Of a stretch of 64,000 nt of DNA, positions 1 to 11,214 are shown one piece after another. The notes beneath the pieces are model-generated. The model was not told the origin of the DNA. It worked only from the letters and a program-made list of their open reading frames with translations, and did not search any database. This DNA comes from Kytococcus schroeteri (GTDB taxonomy: Bacteria > Actinomycetota > Actinomycetes > Actinomycetales > Dermatophilaceae). Each line of letters begins with the position of its first letter. The first letter of the stretch is position 1. Position numbers and translations under genes: made by a program. The DNA lies in contig NZ_JBHLVH010000004.1 of NCBI RefSeq assembly GCF_042433515.1, positions 239,766-303,765 on the forward strand. Direction: 5' to 3'.

Positions 1-429
1 CGAGGCCACGGCGTGTGCCCTCCCGGGCTCCGTGACCCCCGCGTTCTGGCGCACCCACGCCGTGGTGCCGGCCGCACGCGAGGACCGGACCACTCCCCTG
101 TCCACGGCCTCGGCGGTCACTCCCGCCATTGCCGCCTCCGCGGCCCGCACCAGCCTCCCGAGCACCCCCACCACCTCGGCGAGGTCGTCGGACCCCAGCG
201 CCCACAACCCGGTGCGCAGGCCTTCCAGGTCCCCCACGAGGCCCGCTGCCCGCCGGGCGACGGCTGCCGCCTGCCCTGCGCGGCCGATGCCGGGAACCAC
301 CCCCAGCGGCCCCTCCCCCACAGCCGTGGCCACGTCATCACCCCCTGAGACGGTCGTCCTGCCCACGTCCGGCGCCGGCTCCGCTGCCGACGCTTCCACC
401 ATACACACACCCGATGTGACATGCAACAT
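1..429 (-). CDS. DUF222 / 13E12-type HNH endonuclease family protein, N-terminal part (runs off left edge)
   Basis: Only the first 143 codons are in the window. Residues from about 45 onward show the typical DUF222 helical pattern: GLWALGSDDLAEVVGVLGRL, then AAEAAMAGVTAEAVDRG, then AAGTTAWVRQNAG. Most members carry an HNH nuclease domain at the C-terminus, which would lie outside the window, so nuclease activity is inferred. These genes are abundant, often multicopy, in actinobacteria; their role is poorly known and many sit in or near mobile DNA. I chose the ATG at 429 because GGGAG lies 8 nt upstream; an in-frame ATG at 402 has no visible ribosome binding site. Transcribed leftward. Confidence 0.7.
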   Translation of the reverse strand, partial: MLHVTSGVCMVEASAAEPAPDVGRTTVSGGDDVATAVGEGPLGVVPGIGRAGQAAAVARRAAGLVGDLEGLRTGLWALGSDDLAEVVGVLGRLVRAAEAAMAGVTAEAVDRGVVRSSRAAGTTAWVRQNAGVTEPGRAHAVAS

Positions 430-538
430 CTGTACTGCTCCCGGCGTGACCCCTGCCCGGGAGAACCCGAGGGCCGCCGACCACCGCAGCAGTCGACGGC
501 CCTCGGCCGGCACAGGACCCACTGGGCCCCACGCCCCC

Positions 539-1594
539 TCAGAACAGCGCGCTCATGAGCTTGCTGCGCGCGGTCCGCACGCGCGGGTCGGCCGAGCCGA
601 CCATCTCGAAGAGCTCCAGCAGCCGCTCGCGGGCCGCGGTGCGGTCGTCGTCGGCCGTCACCTTGACGGTGTCGATGAGGCGCTCGAACGCGTCCTCCAC
701 GTGGCCCCCGAGCATGTCCAGGTCCGCGGCCTGCAGCTGCGCCTGCACGTCGGTGGGGTTCGCGGCCGCGGCCTCGCGCACGGCGGTGGCGTCCAGCGAC
801 CCGGCCCGGGCCAGCAGCACCACCTGCTGACGCCCCAGACGCGCCTCCTCGTCACCCGGCTCCTCGGCCAGGCGTGCGTCGAAGGCCGCCACGGCGCGAT
901 CGAAGTCACCGGCGTCGATGGCGGCGTAGGCCTCCTCCAGGTGCGGCGAGAGGGGCTCCTCGGGTTCCTGGGCCGCCTCGGCGCCCGCGCCGGCCTGCAC
1001 ACCCTCGGACACCGAGCCGGAGACCCCCGGCATCGCGCGGCCCGTCACACCGTTCTCCGCCGCGGCGGTCAGCAGGTTCTGCATCACCGCGCGCACCTCG
1101 TCCTCCGGCTGGGCACCGGGGTACAGCGGCATCGGCTGCCCACCGAGGATGGCGATGGTGAACGGCTCGGGCAGCTCCGGCATCTGGAAGGCCTGGAGCA
1201 TCTCCGGCTGGGCACCCACGTCGGCGGTGGCCAGGCGGAAGGCACCCTCCATGGAGACCGCGACGCGCTCCATCATCTGCACGTACTCCAGCGCGCCGGG
1301 CTGCTGCGGGCTCCACAGGACCAGCACCGCCGGCACGGTCATGGAGTCGCGCAGGACCTCCTCGAAGGTGGTGAGGTCCACGGCCACCACGGTGGCGCGG
1401 GCGTCCCCGGCGGGCAGGGTCGCACCGGGCTCGGCGGCACCGCCGGCCGGGGCGCCGGAGCCCGCACCAGCGGGGGCACCACCGGGCTGGGCGCCGGCGC
1501 GCGCGGCGGCGGTGGCCTGCTGCACCTGCTGCTGCTTGAGTCCGGTCAGGTCGACGGCGCCGCGCAGACCGCGCGGGAAGGGCTGGGAGGTCAT
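539..1594 (-). CDS. Thioredoxin-fold / TPR protein (YbbN/CnoX-like) without CxxC
   Basis: A 351-residue cytosolic protein. An Ala/Pro/Gly-rich linker (about 25-65) is followed by a thioredoxin fold (about 68-175) and a C-terminal helical TPR-like region (about 215-351, e.g. AYAAIDAGDFDRAVAAFDA). The position of the redox motif reads WSPQQPG, so both catalytic cysteines are gone, while the cis-proline region (ELPEPFTIAILGG) is kept. This layout matches YbbN/CnoX-type co-chaperones, which hold unfolded clients rather than reduce disulfides; the holdase role is inferred from the family. The start ATG has GGAGGAAGC in front. A TAGGCT -10 lies at 1656-1661, giving a leader of about 55 nt. It appears to be monocistronic. 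Confidence 0.85.
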   Translation of the reverse strand: MTSQPFPRGLRGAVDLTGLKQQQVQQATAAARAGAQPGGAPAGAGSGAPAGGAAEPGATLPAGDARATVVAVDLTTFEEVLRDSMTVPAVLVLWSPQQPGALEYVQMMERVAVSMEGAFRLATADVGAQPEMLQAFQMPELPEPFTIAILGGQPMPLYPGAQPEDEVRAVMQNLLTAAAENGVTGRAMPGVSGSVSEGVQAGAGAEAAQEPEEPLSPHLEEAYAAIDAGDFDRAVAAFDARLAEEPGDEEARLGRQQVVLLARAGSLDATAVREAAAANPTDVQAQLQAADLDMLGGHVEDAFERLIDTVKVTADDDRTAARERLLELFEMVGSADPRVRTARSKLMSALF

Positions 1595-1693
1595 GCTTCC
1601 TCCTGGGAAGGGCGTCGGGATCGGGCAGGGGGCTGCATCGCCCCGTCTGGGCCCTAGCCTACGAGTCGCCGCCGGGCCCGGCCCCGGCTGCCC

Positions 1694-2002
1694 TCAGACG
1701 TCCCCGTCGGCCAGGTGCCGCTCCACGCGCTCCACCTTGGCCTCCAGCTGCCCGGTCCACCCGGGGCGCACGTCGGCCTTGAGCACCAGCGAGACGCGGG
1801 GCGACTCGGCGGCCAGCACCTCCACGCACTCCTTGACCACCGCCATGCACTCGTCCCACTCCCCCTCGAGGGTGGTGAACATGGCGTCGGTCCGGTGGGG
1901 CAGGCCCGAGGCGCGCACGACCTTCACCGCGCGCGCCACGGCCTCGCTCACCCCGCCGTCGGGGTCCCCGGACGACGGGGCGACGCTGAACGCGACGAGC
2001 AC
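1694..2002 (-). CDS. Thiamine-binding protein, MTH1187/YkoF-like (DUF77)
   Basis: A 102-residue protein of the MTH1187/YqgV family: small ferredoxin-like fold proteins that bind thiamine or a related ligand and form tetramers. Recognisable segments are VAFSVAPSSGDPDGGVSEAV, then SGLPHRTDAMFTTLEGEWDE and SPRVSLVLKADVRPG. The longer reading frame runs back into the thiolase gene, so I start at the GTG at 2002, 11 bases after the thiolase stop codon, with GAGGGCGGGGCAC as a weak ribosome binding site. It is probably co-transcribed with the thiolase. The ligand cannot be told from sequence; no thiamine gene is adjacent. Confidence 0.8.
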   Translation of the reverse strand: MLVAFSVAPSSGDPDGGVSEAVARAVKVVRASGLPHRTDAMFTTLEGEWDECMAVVKECVEVLAAESPRVSLVLKADVRPGWTGQLEAKVERVERHLADGDV

Positions 2003-2013
2003 GTGCCCCGCCC

Positions 2014-3216
<1,203 letters not shown>

Positions 3217-3294
3217 GCTTCCTCCACGGGACGAGGGGATCGGGCGGGGTCGGGGCGCGCGCGGACCGGCGGTCCGGCGTGCTCGCTGCGGTGC

Positions 3295-3300
3295 AGCCTA
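3295..3300 (-). promoter_or_regulatory. -10 element of the thiolase promoter
   Basis: TAGGCT on the minus strand, a good match to the actinobacterial TAnnnT -10. Predicted transcription start is near 3288, leaving a leader of about 70 nt that ends with a clear ribosome binding site. No convincing -35 was seen. Confidence 0.5.
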
Positions 3301-3354
3301 ACGCCCGTGTGACCCGCGCCACGCCCGGGCTGTCAGGTCGTCGGTGGCCCCCAC

Positions 3355-3360
3355 TACCCT
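3355..3360 (+). promoter_or_regulatory. -10 element, leaderless promoter of methylmalonyl-CoA epimerase
   Basis: TACCCT ends 7 nt before the ATG at 3368, and there is no Shine-Dalgarno. The geometry puts the transcription start on the initiation codon, supporting the ATG at 3368 over an in-frame upstream alternative at 3344. Confidence 0.6.
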
Positions 3361-3367
3361 GTGGCCC

Positions 3368-3808
3368 ATGCAGCCGACTGCCTCCACCGAGAGCCTCTTC
3401 ACCGCCATCGACCACGTGGGGCTGGCCGTCGCCGACCTCGACGAGGCGATCGCCTTCCACCGCGACGTGCTGGGCATGGAGCTGGCGCACACCGAGGAGA
3501 ACCCGGAGCAGGGCGTCCGCGAGGCCATGATGCGCATCGGCGACTCCCACGTGCAGCTCCTGGCGCCGCTCACCCCGGACTCCACCATCGCCAAGTTCCT
3601 GGCCTCCAAGGGCCCGGGCATGCAGCAGGTGGCCTACCGCGTGGACGACATCGACGCCGTGAGCGCCACCCTGCGCGAGCGCGGCCTGCGCCTGCTCTAC
3701 GACGACGCCCGCCGCGGCACGAGCAACAGCCGCGTGAACTTCATCCACCCCAAGGACGCCGGGGGCGTGCTGGTGGAGCTCGTCGAGCCGTCGGCCGAGG
3801 GCCACTGA
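3368..3808 (+). CDS. mce: Methylmalonyl-CoA epimerase
   Basis: A 146-residue VOC/glyoxalase-fold enzyme that interconverts (2S)- and (2R)-methylmalonyl-CoA, feeding methylmalonyl-CoA mutase in propionyl-CoA use. Two VOC repeats are visible: IDHVGLAVADLDEAIAFHRD with a metal-ligand His, and GMQQVAYRVDDIDAV, ending with the NSRVNFIHPKDAGGVLVELV motif typical of this family. The leaderless -10 at 3355-3360 fixes the start. It stands divergent to a thiolase and 38 bases upstream of the AI-2E-type membrane protein gene. The mutase is not in the window. Confidence 0.92.
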   Translation: MQPTASTESLFTAIDHVGLAVADLDEAIAFHRDVLGMELAHTEENPEQGVREAMMRIGDSHVQLLAPLTPDSTIAKFLASKGPGMQQVAYRVDDIDAVSATLRERGLRLLYDDARRGTSNSRVNFIHPKDAGGVLVELVEPSAEGH

Positions 3809-3846
3809 GGCCGCCGGCGACGCCCCACCGGCCCCGCCCCACCACC

Positions 3847-4911
3847 GTGACCGCACCCACGCCCGAGGCCCCGCGTCACGCCCAGCGACCCTTCGTCGTG
3901 GGCTTCGTGGCGACGCTCGGCGTGCTCACCGCTCTGGCCATGGCGATGGCCGCCCGGCAGCTGGGCTTCGTGCTCACCCTGCTGGTGGTCTCGGTCTTCC
4001 TCGCCCTCACGCTCAACCCGCTGGTGGAAAAGCTCATGCTGCGCGGGCTGCGCCGCGGCGGGGCGGTGGCGGTGGTCTTCCTCTGGCTGCTCGTGGCGTT
4101 CACCGGCATCGGCGCGCTCGTGCTGCCGCCCATCGTGGACGAGTCCACCGCCCTGCTCTACGACGCCCCCACCTACACCCAGCGCTTCCTCGAGCAGGAC
4201 TGGATCCAGCAGGCCGACCGCGACTTCCAGCTCACCGACCGCTTCCAGAACGAGCTGCAGAAGCGGGTGAGCTCCGGAGACCTCACCAGCCAGGTGACCG
4301 GCGGGGTGCTCGGCGCCGGCCGGCTGCTGGCCGCCGGGGCGTTCGGTGCCTTCACGGTGCTGGTGCTCACCCTGTACTTCCTGGCCACGCTGCCGCAGAC
4401 CAAGCGCGCCGGGTACGCCCTCGTGCCGGCCTCGCGCCGGGAGCGCGTGGAGGAGCTGGCCGAGGAGATCATGCGGCGCGTGGGCGGGTACGCCGCCGGG
4501 CAGTTCATGGTGGCCACCATCAACGGCCTGTGCAGCTGGGTCATGATGACGCTGCTGCAGATCCCCTACGCGGCCGTGCTCGCGGTGCTGGTGGGCTTCC
4601 TCGGGCTCATCCCGATGGTGGGCGCCACCATCGGCGCGGTGCTCGTGGCCGCCATCGCCCTGGGGCACTCGACGCAGACCGCGCTGGTGGTGCTGGCCTA
4701 CTACGGCATCTACCAGCAGATCGAGAACTACCTCATCGTGCCGCGCATCATGAAGCGCACCGTCTCCGTGCCGGGCGCGGTGACCGTGGTGGCCGCCCTG
4801 GTCGGCGGCACCCTCGCCGGTGTGCTCGGCGCCCTGCTGGCCATCCCCACGGCCGCCGGGCTACTGCTGATCTACGAGGAGGTCCTGGTCCCCCGCCAGG
4901 CCAAGCGCTGA
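3847..4911 (+). CDS. AI-2E family transporter (PF01594-type membrane protein)
   Basis: A 354-residue membrane protein with about seven or eight hydrophobic helices: two near residues 15-60, one near 70-95, one near 160-185, and a cluster from about 230 to 345. A cytoplasmic/coiled region lies between (about 100-155). The signature of the family is present: GLIPMVGATIG and YQQIENYLIVPRIM. Members include E. coli TqsA and YdiK and Na+/H+ antiporters of Bacillus halophiles, so the substrate is open; quorum-signal export is a family label only. The start is set at the GTG at 3847 because upstream in-frame codons overlap the preceding gene; no Shine-Dalgarno is seen. Confidence 0.85.
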   Translation: MTAPTPEAPRHAQRPFVVGFVATLGVLTALAMAMAARQLGFVLTLLVVSVFLALTLNPLVEKLMLRGLRRGGAVAVVFLWLLVAFTGIGALVLPPIVDESTALLYDAPTYTQRFLEQDWIQQADRDFQLTDRFQNELQKRVSSGDLTSQVTGGVLGAGRLLAAGAFGAFTVLVLTLYFLATLPQTKRAGYALVPASRRERVEELAEEIMRRVGGYAAGQFMVATINGLCSWVMMTLLQIPYAAVLAVLVGFLGLIPMVGATIGAVLVAAIALGHSTQTALVVLAYYGIYQQIENYLIVPRIMKRTVSVPGAVTVVAALVGGTLAGVLGALLAIPTAAGLLLIYEEVLVPRQAKR

Positions 4912-4933
4912 GCACGAGGTGACCCATGCCGGC

Positions 4934-5014
4934 GACGAGGCCCCGCCGCNNNNNNNNNNNNNNNNNNNNNNNNNNNNNNNNNNNNNNNNCCCCAGGGAGC
5001 GGCGGGGCCTCGTC
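4934..5014. terminator. Bidirectional terminator hairpin interrupted by an assembly gap
   Basis: A perfect 16-base inverted repeat: arm one is at 4934-4949 and its exact reverse complement is at 4999-5014. Between the convergent AI-2E gene and rnj, this is the expected place for a shared terminator. The 40-base N run fills most of the apparent loop, so the true loop length is unknown. Confidence 0.65.
4950..4989. other. Assembly gap (40 N)
   Basis: Forty undetermined bases lie exactly between the two arms of a perfect GC-rich inverted repeat. A strong hairpin stalling sequencing is the likely cause. No coding sequence appears to be interrupted. Confidence 0.98.
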
Positions 5015-5037
5015 CGACCACGGGCGCGGCGGGCGCC

Positions 5038-6723
<1,686 letters not shown>

Positions 6724-6858
6724 GTGGATCCTTCGTGTCGATCGGTCTGGACGGTGCCCGCCACCGGTCATCGATGCCGTGGCTCGGGCAGGAAAATCAG
6801 GGGGGACCTGCGCTCGGGCGCGGGGTCCGTCGGGGTCCACGGTACTCGCCCGACCGCC

Positions 6859-7838
6859 TCAGGCCCCAAGCGGGAGGGGCGCGACCCGCACGGCGCCGGG
6901 CGACTGGAACGAGAAGAGGTCCACCCGCGGGCCGGTCGACCGGAGCTCGACCGGCCCGAGGGTCCGGGCGGTGGCCGCCAGGATCTCCTCGGTCTCCACG
7001 CGGGCCAGCTCCCCGCCCAGGCACCGGTGCGGGCCGACGCCGAACGCGAACGACCCGGGGCGCCCGCCACCAGCCAGCGCGTCGTCTCGTGGCCCGCCAC
7101 GACCGTGAAGAAGGCGGCCGAGGCCGCGACCCGGTCGTCGCACCCGGCCCGCACCAGACGGCCCAGCAGGCCGTCGGCCTCGGCCCCGGCATCGGCCCAG
7201 GGCCCGGTGCCGTCCCCAGGGCCATCCCCACCGACGGCCGGCACGGCCGCCCGGACGCGCCGCAGCTCCGCCCGGATGGCCCGGTACAGCTCGGCGCACG
7301 CGCCGGCGAGATCCACCTGGCGGGAGTCGTCGGCCTCGCCCCAGAACAGCTCGAGGGCCGGGGCGGCGGAGCGAGCCAGCAGGTCGTGCGGCAGCCCCTC
7401 ACCGATGCCGAGCAGCTCCGTCATCACCGCGAGCGGCACCCGACCGGGTCCGACCACCGCGAGGTCCACCTCGCCGTCGCGCCGGGCCGCCGCCAGGGCC
7501 TCCTCGGCGCCCTGCTGCGCCAGGGCGGCGATGCGGGGGCGCCACGCCCGCACCCGGCGGGCGGCCAGCAGCGGTGCCACCGCCCCACGCAGCACCGGGT
7601 GGGAGGGGGTGTCGTTGTTGGCCAGGGCCGGGGGCAGCGCGAAGCCGGCCCGGGCCAGCACCCGCAGGGCGGCGGGGCACAGCGGACGGTGCGCCACCAT
7701 CGAGCCGGCCGGGCTCCAGGTGGCGGGGTCGAGCATCACCGCGGCGCCCAGGGCGGGGTCGAGCACCGTGGGCACGCCGCGGTGCGGGACGACCGGGAGA
7801 GCGGGCGCATGGTGCCCGGTGACGGGGCAGCCGGTCAC
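6859..7838 (-). pseudogene. Cytochrome P450 remnant (internal deletion plus frameshift)
   Basis: The first 258 or so codons read as a normal P450 N-terminal half up to the I-helix (FFTVVAGHETTRWLVAG, oxygen-activation region). Within 7060-7070 the frame shifts and jumps straight to the haem-binding loop (GSFAFGVGPHRCLGG, axial Cys) and the last helices, ending in VRVAPLPLGA. About 70-80 residues are missing, including the K-helix ExxR motif required for folding, so the product should be inactive. The start GTG (7838) overlaps the bioD stop as GTGA, so this was the last gene of the biotin operon. In that position a BioI-like role, cleaving fatty-acyl chains to a pimeloyl group, is a plausible ancestral function but is inferred. 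Confidence 0.8.
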
Positions 7839-8614
7839 GGCCACACCAACCAGCGGGCCGCCCCCGCGACGAGGTCCTCCGGCGACAGGTCCCCGGCCCC
7901 CGCGGGGACCGACCCCAGCAACGGCAGGCCGGTGACGCGCGGCAGGTCCTCCACGTTGCACCGCTCGGCCAGTCCCGGGTCCTCGCTCGAGGCGCCCACG
8001 ACGAGGCCGGCCAGCGTGCGCGCCGGGAGCCGCTCGCCGAGCGGGCCACGCAGGGCCTCGACCGTCAGCGCCGCGTGGTTGAGGGTCCCCAGACCGGCGC
8101 GCGCCACGACGACCACCTGCACCGACAGCGCGTCACCGCCCCCCTCGTGATCCGGCGTGCCGGTGGCGAGCTCGCGCACGAGGTCGCGCAGGGTTCCCCC
8201 GGCGGCGTCCATCTCCACCAGCACGCCCCCGGCGCCCTCGAGCACCAGGGTCGCGCCGGCCGTCTCCCGCGCCAGCGCACGGGCCAGTTCACGGACCTGC
8301 TCGGCGTGCCGGGCCACGGTCGGGGCCTCCACGCCCGCCCGCCGGGCCGCCGTCGCCGGCGCCAGCGGCTCGGGCAGCCGCACCCCCTCGGAGGTGGTGA
8401 GGCCGACCGGCGCCCCGAGCATCCGCCGGACGGTCTGCACGTCGCCCTCCTCGTCCGCGGCCACGCCGGTCTGGGTGGGCTTGTGCAGGTGCACCCGCTG
8501 CCCGTCGGCCAGCAGCCGGGCGCACAGCGCCGCGGTGACCACGGTCTTGCCCACGTCGGTGTCCGTACCTGTCACCACCACCACACGGACCACCCCCGGG
8601 GCCTGCCCGCTCAT
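7835..8614 (-). CDS. bioD: ATP-dependent dethiobiotin synthetase
   Basis: A 259-residue P-loop enzyme that makes dethiobiotin from 7,8-diaminopelargonate, CO2 and ATP. The P-loop is GTDTDVGKT near residues 15-24; HLHKPTQTG carries the family's substrate-binding lysine, and LEGAGGVLVEMD is the family GAGG motif. The start ATG overlaps the bioF stop as ATGA and its own stop overlaps the P450 start as GTGA, so translation is coupled through bioA-bioF-bioD-P450. It is about 30 residues longer than E. coli BioD. Confidence 0.95.
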   Translation of the reverse strand: MSGQAPGVVRVVVVTGTDTDVGKTVVTAALCARLLADGQRVHLHKPTQTGVAADEEGDVQTVRRMLGAPVGLTTSEGVRLPEPLAPATAARRAGVEAPTVARHAEQVRELARALARETAGATLVLEGAGGVLVEMDAAGGTLRDLVRELATGTPDHEGGGDALSVQVVVVARAGLGTLNHAALTVEALRGPLGERLPARTLAGLVVGASSEDPGLAERCNVEDLPRVTGLPLLGSVPAGAGDLSPEDLVAGAARWLVWP

Positions 8615-9771
8615 GCGCCCGCCTCCGGCAGCGCCCGCTCGAGCGCGCTCTCCGGCACCGGCCCCAGGACCGACTCCAGGACGGCCGTACCGCGCTCGAG
8701 CGCGGCGTCGTCCAGCCCTGCCGAGGCCGTCACCCGCAGGCGGGAGACCCCATCTGGCACCGACGGCGGCCGGAAGCACCCGACGGCCACCCCCTGCTCC
8801 TGGCAGGCGGCCTGCCAGGCCAGGGCCGTGGCGGCGTCCGGGGCGGGTCGGGCCATCACCGCCCCGGGCGGTGCCTCGACCCCCAGGGCACCGGCCAGGC
8901 GGTCGCGCACCCGGTGCAGCCGCTCCACCCGCTCGGGTTCGTCGGCCAAGACGCCGAGCGCGGAGAGGGCCGCACCCGCCGGGGCGGGGGCGAGCGCCGT
9001 GTCGTAGATGAAGGCCCGGGCCGTGGCCGCCACGTGGCGCACCACCGCCGCCGGGCCGAGCACCGCCCCGCCCTGTGCCCCGAGGGCCTTGGAGAGGGTG
9101 ACCACCTGCACCACGTCGGGCCTCCCGGCCAGGCCCGCGTGCGCCACCAGCCCCCGGCCTCCGCCGAGCACGCCCAGGCCGTGCGCCTCGTCCACCACGA
9201 GGAGCGCGCCGTGGCGGGCGCAGACCGCGGCCAGCTCGGCGAGCGGCGCGACGGCCCCGGTGACGCTGTCCACGGACTCCACGAGCACGAGCGCCCGCGG
9301 GGAGCGGCTGGCCGCGAGCACGGCCTCGAGCGCAACCGGGTCGTCGTGGGCGACGACCTGCTCCTGCCCGCGGGCCAGGCGCACGGCATCGTGCACCGAG
9401 GCGTGCATCCGGTCGGTGGCCACGAGGGTGGTGCCGCGGTCGGCGAGCGCCGTGACGACGCCCAGGTTGGCCAGGTAGCCGCTGGAGAAGACCAGGGCCG
9501 CCTCGGCGCCGCACCAGTCCGCGAGAGCCTCCTCCAGCGCCGTGTGCACGGCGGTGGTGCCGGTGACCAGCCGGCTGGCGGTGGCCCCCGCCCCGTGGAG
9601 CTCCAGCGCCTCCCGGGCGCCGGCCAGCACCCGCGGGTGGCGGGCCAGGCCCAGGTAGTCGTTGCCCGCGAGGTCGACGGCGCCCCGCGGCAGCGCACGC
9701 GGCCGACGCACGAGGTCGCGCCGTTCCCGCACGGCGGCGGCGCGCTGCAGGTGCTGCTCCCAGGCGCTCAC
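8611..9771 (-). CDS. bioF: 8-amino-7-oxononanoate synthase
   Basis: A 386-residue PLP-dependent alpha-oxoamine synthase that condenses pimeloyl-ACP/CoA with L-alanine. It has AGNDYLGLARHP near the N-terminus, the cofactor-contacting VVDEAHGLGVLG, and the PLP lysine in TLSKALGAQGG. The GTG start at 9771 overlaps the bioA stop (GTGA). A larger open frame on this strand spans bioF and bioA coding sequence, but family alignment and the overlap support this start. Second gene of the biotin operon. Confidence 0.95.
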   Translation of the reverse strand: MSAWEQHLQRAAAVRERRDLVRRPRALPRGAVDLAGNDYLGLARHPRVLAGAREALELHGAGATASRLVTGTTAVHTALEEALADWCGAEAALVFSSGYLANLGVVTALADRGTTLVATDRMHASVHDAVRLARGQEQVVAHDDPVALEAVLAASRSPRALVLVESVDSVTGAVAPLAELAAVCARHGALLVVDEAHGLGVLGGGRGLVAHAGLAGRPDVVQVVTLSKALGAQGGAVLGPAAVVRHVAATARAFIYDTALAPAPAGAALSALGVLADEPERVERLHRVRDRLAGALGVEAPPGAVMARPAPDAATALAWQAACQEQGVAVGCFRPPSVPDGVSRLRVTASAGLDDAALERGTAVLESVLGPVPESALERALPEAGA

Positions 9772-11144
9772 CGGGGGCCGGCCTCGGTGACGGTCTCGGA
9801 GACGGCCTCGACGAGGCCGGTGGCGATGGTGGCCACCTCCTCGGGCGTGGCGACGTAGGGCGGCATCGTGTAGACGAGCGTGCCGAAGGGGCGCACCCAC
9901 ACGCCGCGGCGCAGGGCCGCCTCGGTGAGGGCCGGAAGGTCCACCGGCGCGGTCGTCTCCAGCACCCCGACGGCCCCGAGCACGCGCACGTCCCGGACGG
10001 TCGGCAGGTCCAGCGCCGGGGCGAGGTGCTGCTGCAGGCCCGCCTCGATGCAGGGCACCTGCGTGCGCCACTCCCCCTCGGCCAGGAGGTCGAGGCTGGC
10101 GTTCGCCGCCGCGCAGGCCAGGGGGTTGCCCATGAAGGTGGGGCCGTGCATCAGGGCGCCGGTGGCGTCGACGGCGGCGGCCACCTCGTCGGTGGCGACA
10201 ACGGCCGCCAGGCTGAGGTACCCGCCGGTGAGCGCCTTGCCCACGCACAGGACGTCCGGCACCACCGGGCGGCCCTCGGGGTCCACCCCCGCGGCGTGGT
10301 CGGCCCCGAAGAGCGTACCGGTGCGCCCGAAGGCGGTGGCGATCTCGTCGAGGACCAGCACCAGGCCGTGCTCGTCGGCGATCTCGCGCAGCACGTGGAG
10401 GGCGCGCGGGTCGTAGGCACGCATGCCCCCGGCCCCCTGCAGGACGGGCTCCACGACGATGCCGGCCAGCTCGTGCGCGTGCTCGGCGGCGATGCGGCGG
10501 GTCTCGGCGGCCCAGGAGGCCAGCGCGGCGTCCGCCGACGGGCTGGCCGCCTGCGTGCCCCACCCGGCGCCGGCCGCCAGGGAGGTGGGCGCCCAGATCG
10601 GCGGGCGCGGGGCGAACACGTGCTCGGTGAGCACCCCGCGGAACATGGCGTGCATGCCGTTGTCCGGGTCGCAGACCCCCATCGGCGCCAGGGTGTCGCC
10701 GTGGTACCCGCCGGCCACGGTGAGCATGCGGTGCCGGCCGGTGCGTCCGCGGCCCAGCTGCACCTGGGCGCAGATCTTCAGGGCCACCTCCACGGACACC
10801 GAGCCGGAGTCCGCGAGGAAGACGTGGCGCAGCGGCTCGGGGGTCATGGCGACGAGGCGCTCGGCCAGCTCCACCGCCGGGGCGTGGGTGAGGCCGCCGA
10901 ACATCACGTGGCTGAACCGGTCCACCTGCGCGTGCACCGCGGCGTCCAGGCGCGGGTGCCGGTAGCCGTGCACCATGCACCACCAGGAGGACATCGCGTC
11001 CAGCGGGGTGGAGCCGTCGGCCAGGTGCAGGCGGCAGCCCTGCGCGCCGACCACCTCGCGGGGCGGCACGGCCCCGGAGCGGCGCGAGTACGGGTGCCAG
11101 AGGACGGCGGCGTCGCGGGCGGCGGCATCGGTGCTGCGGGTCAC
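9768..11144 (-). CDS. bioA: Adenosylmethionine-8-amino-7-oxononanoate aminotransferase
   Basis: A 458-residue class III PLP aminotransferase that forms 7,8-diaminopelargonate with S-adenosylmethionine as amino donor. Visible motifs: VLWHPYSRRSG at the start (BioA-specific HPY), SSWWCMVHGYRHP, DSGSVSVEVALK, GYHGDTLAPMGVCDP, VLDEIATAFGRTGTLF, and the PLP lysine in CVGKALTGGYL. First gene of the operon. The GTG at 11144 lies 8 nt after a TAGGGT -10 with no ribosome binding site, so the transcript is probably leaderless. bioB and bioC are not in the window; the organism would need bioB elsewhere to finish biotin. The gene is divergent from thyA. Confidence 0.95.
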   Translation of the reverse strand: MTRSTDAAARDAAVLWHPYSRRSGAVPPREVVGAQGCRLHLADGSTPLDAMSSWWCMVHGYRHPRLDAAVHAQVDRFSHVMFGGLTHAPAVELAERLVAMTPEPLRHVFLADSGSVSVEVALKICAQVQLGRGRTGRHRMLTVAGGYHGDTLAPMGVCDPDNGMHAMFRGVLTEHVFAPRPPIWAPTSLAAGAGWGTQAASPSADAALASWAAETRRIAAEHAHELAGIVVEPVLQGAGGMRAYDPRALHVLREIADEHGLVLVLDEIATAFGRTGTLFGADHAAGVDPEGRPVVPDVLCVGKALTGGYLSLAAVVATDEVAAAVDATGALMHGPTFMGNPLACAAANASLDLLAEGEWRTQVPCIEAGLQQHLAPALDLPTVRDVRVLGAVGVLETTAPVDLPALTEAALRRGVWVRPFGTLVYTMPPYVATPEEVATIATGLVEAVSETVTEAGPR

Positions 11145-11152
11145 AGTGCGGG

Positions 11153-11158
11153 ACCCTA
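11153..11158 (-). promoter_or_regulatory. -10 element of the biotin operon
   Basis: TAGGGT on the minus strand, 8 nt upstream of the bioA GTG; leaderless geometry. Only 43 bases separate it from the divergent thyA -10, so the two promoters share one short regulatory space. I saw no BirA/BioQ-type palindrome that I can defend. Confidence 0.5.
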
Positions 11159-11201
11159 CTGCGCCGGGTGGCCCACGGTTCCCGGGTGGGCCCAGCCTCG
11201 G

Positions 11202-11207
11202 TAGTTT
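11202..11207 (+). promoter_or_regulatory. -10 element, leaderless promoter of thyA
   Basis: TAGTTT ends 7 nt before the thyA ATG (11215) and there is no Shine-Dalgarno, so the transcript should begin at or next to the start codon. Confidence 0.6.
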
Positions 11208-11214
11208 TGCCCCC

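Noticed and set aside
32..1657. 541-codon plus-strand frame at the left edge
   Set aside because: Antisense to the thioredoxin-like gene and the DUF222 gene; composition of a shadow frame.
11153..11207. BirA/BioQ operator between bioA and thyA
   Set aside because: No palindrome I can match to known consensus sequences in this 56-base region; left undecided.
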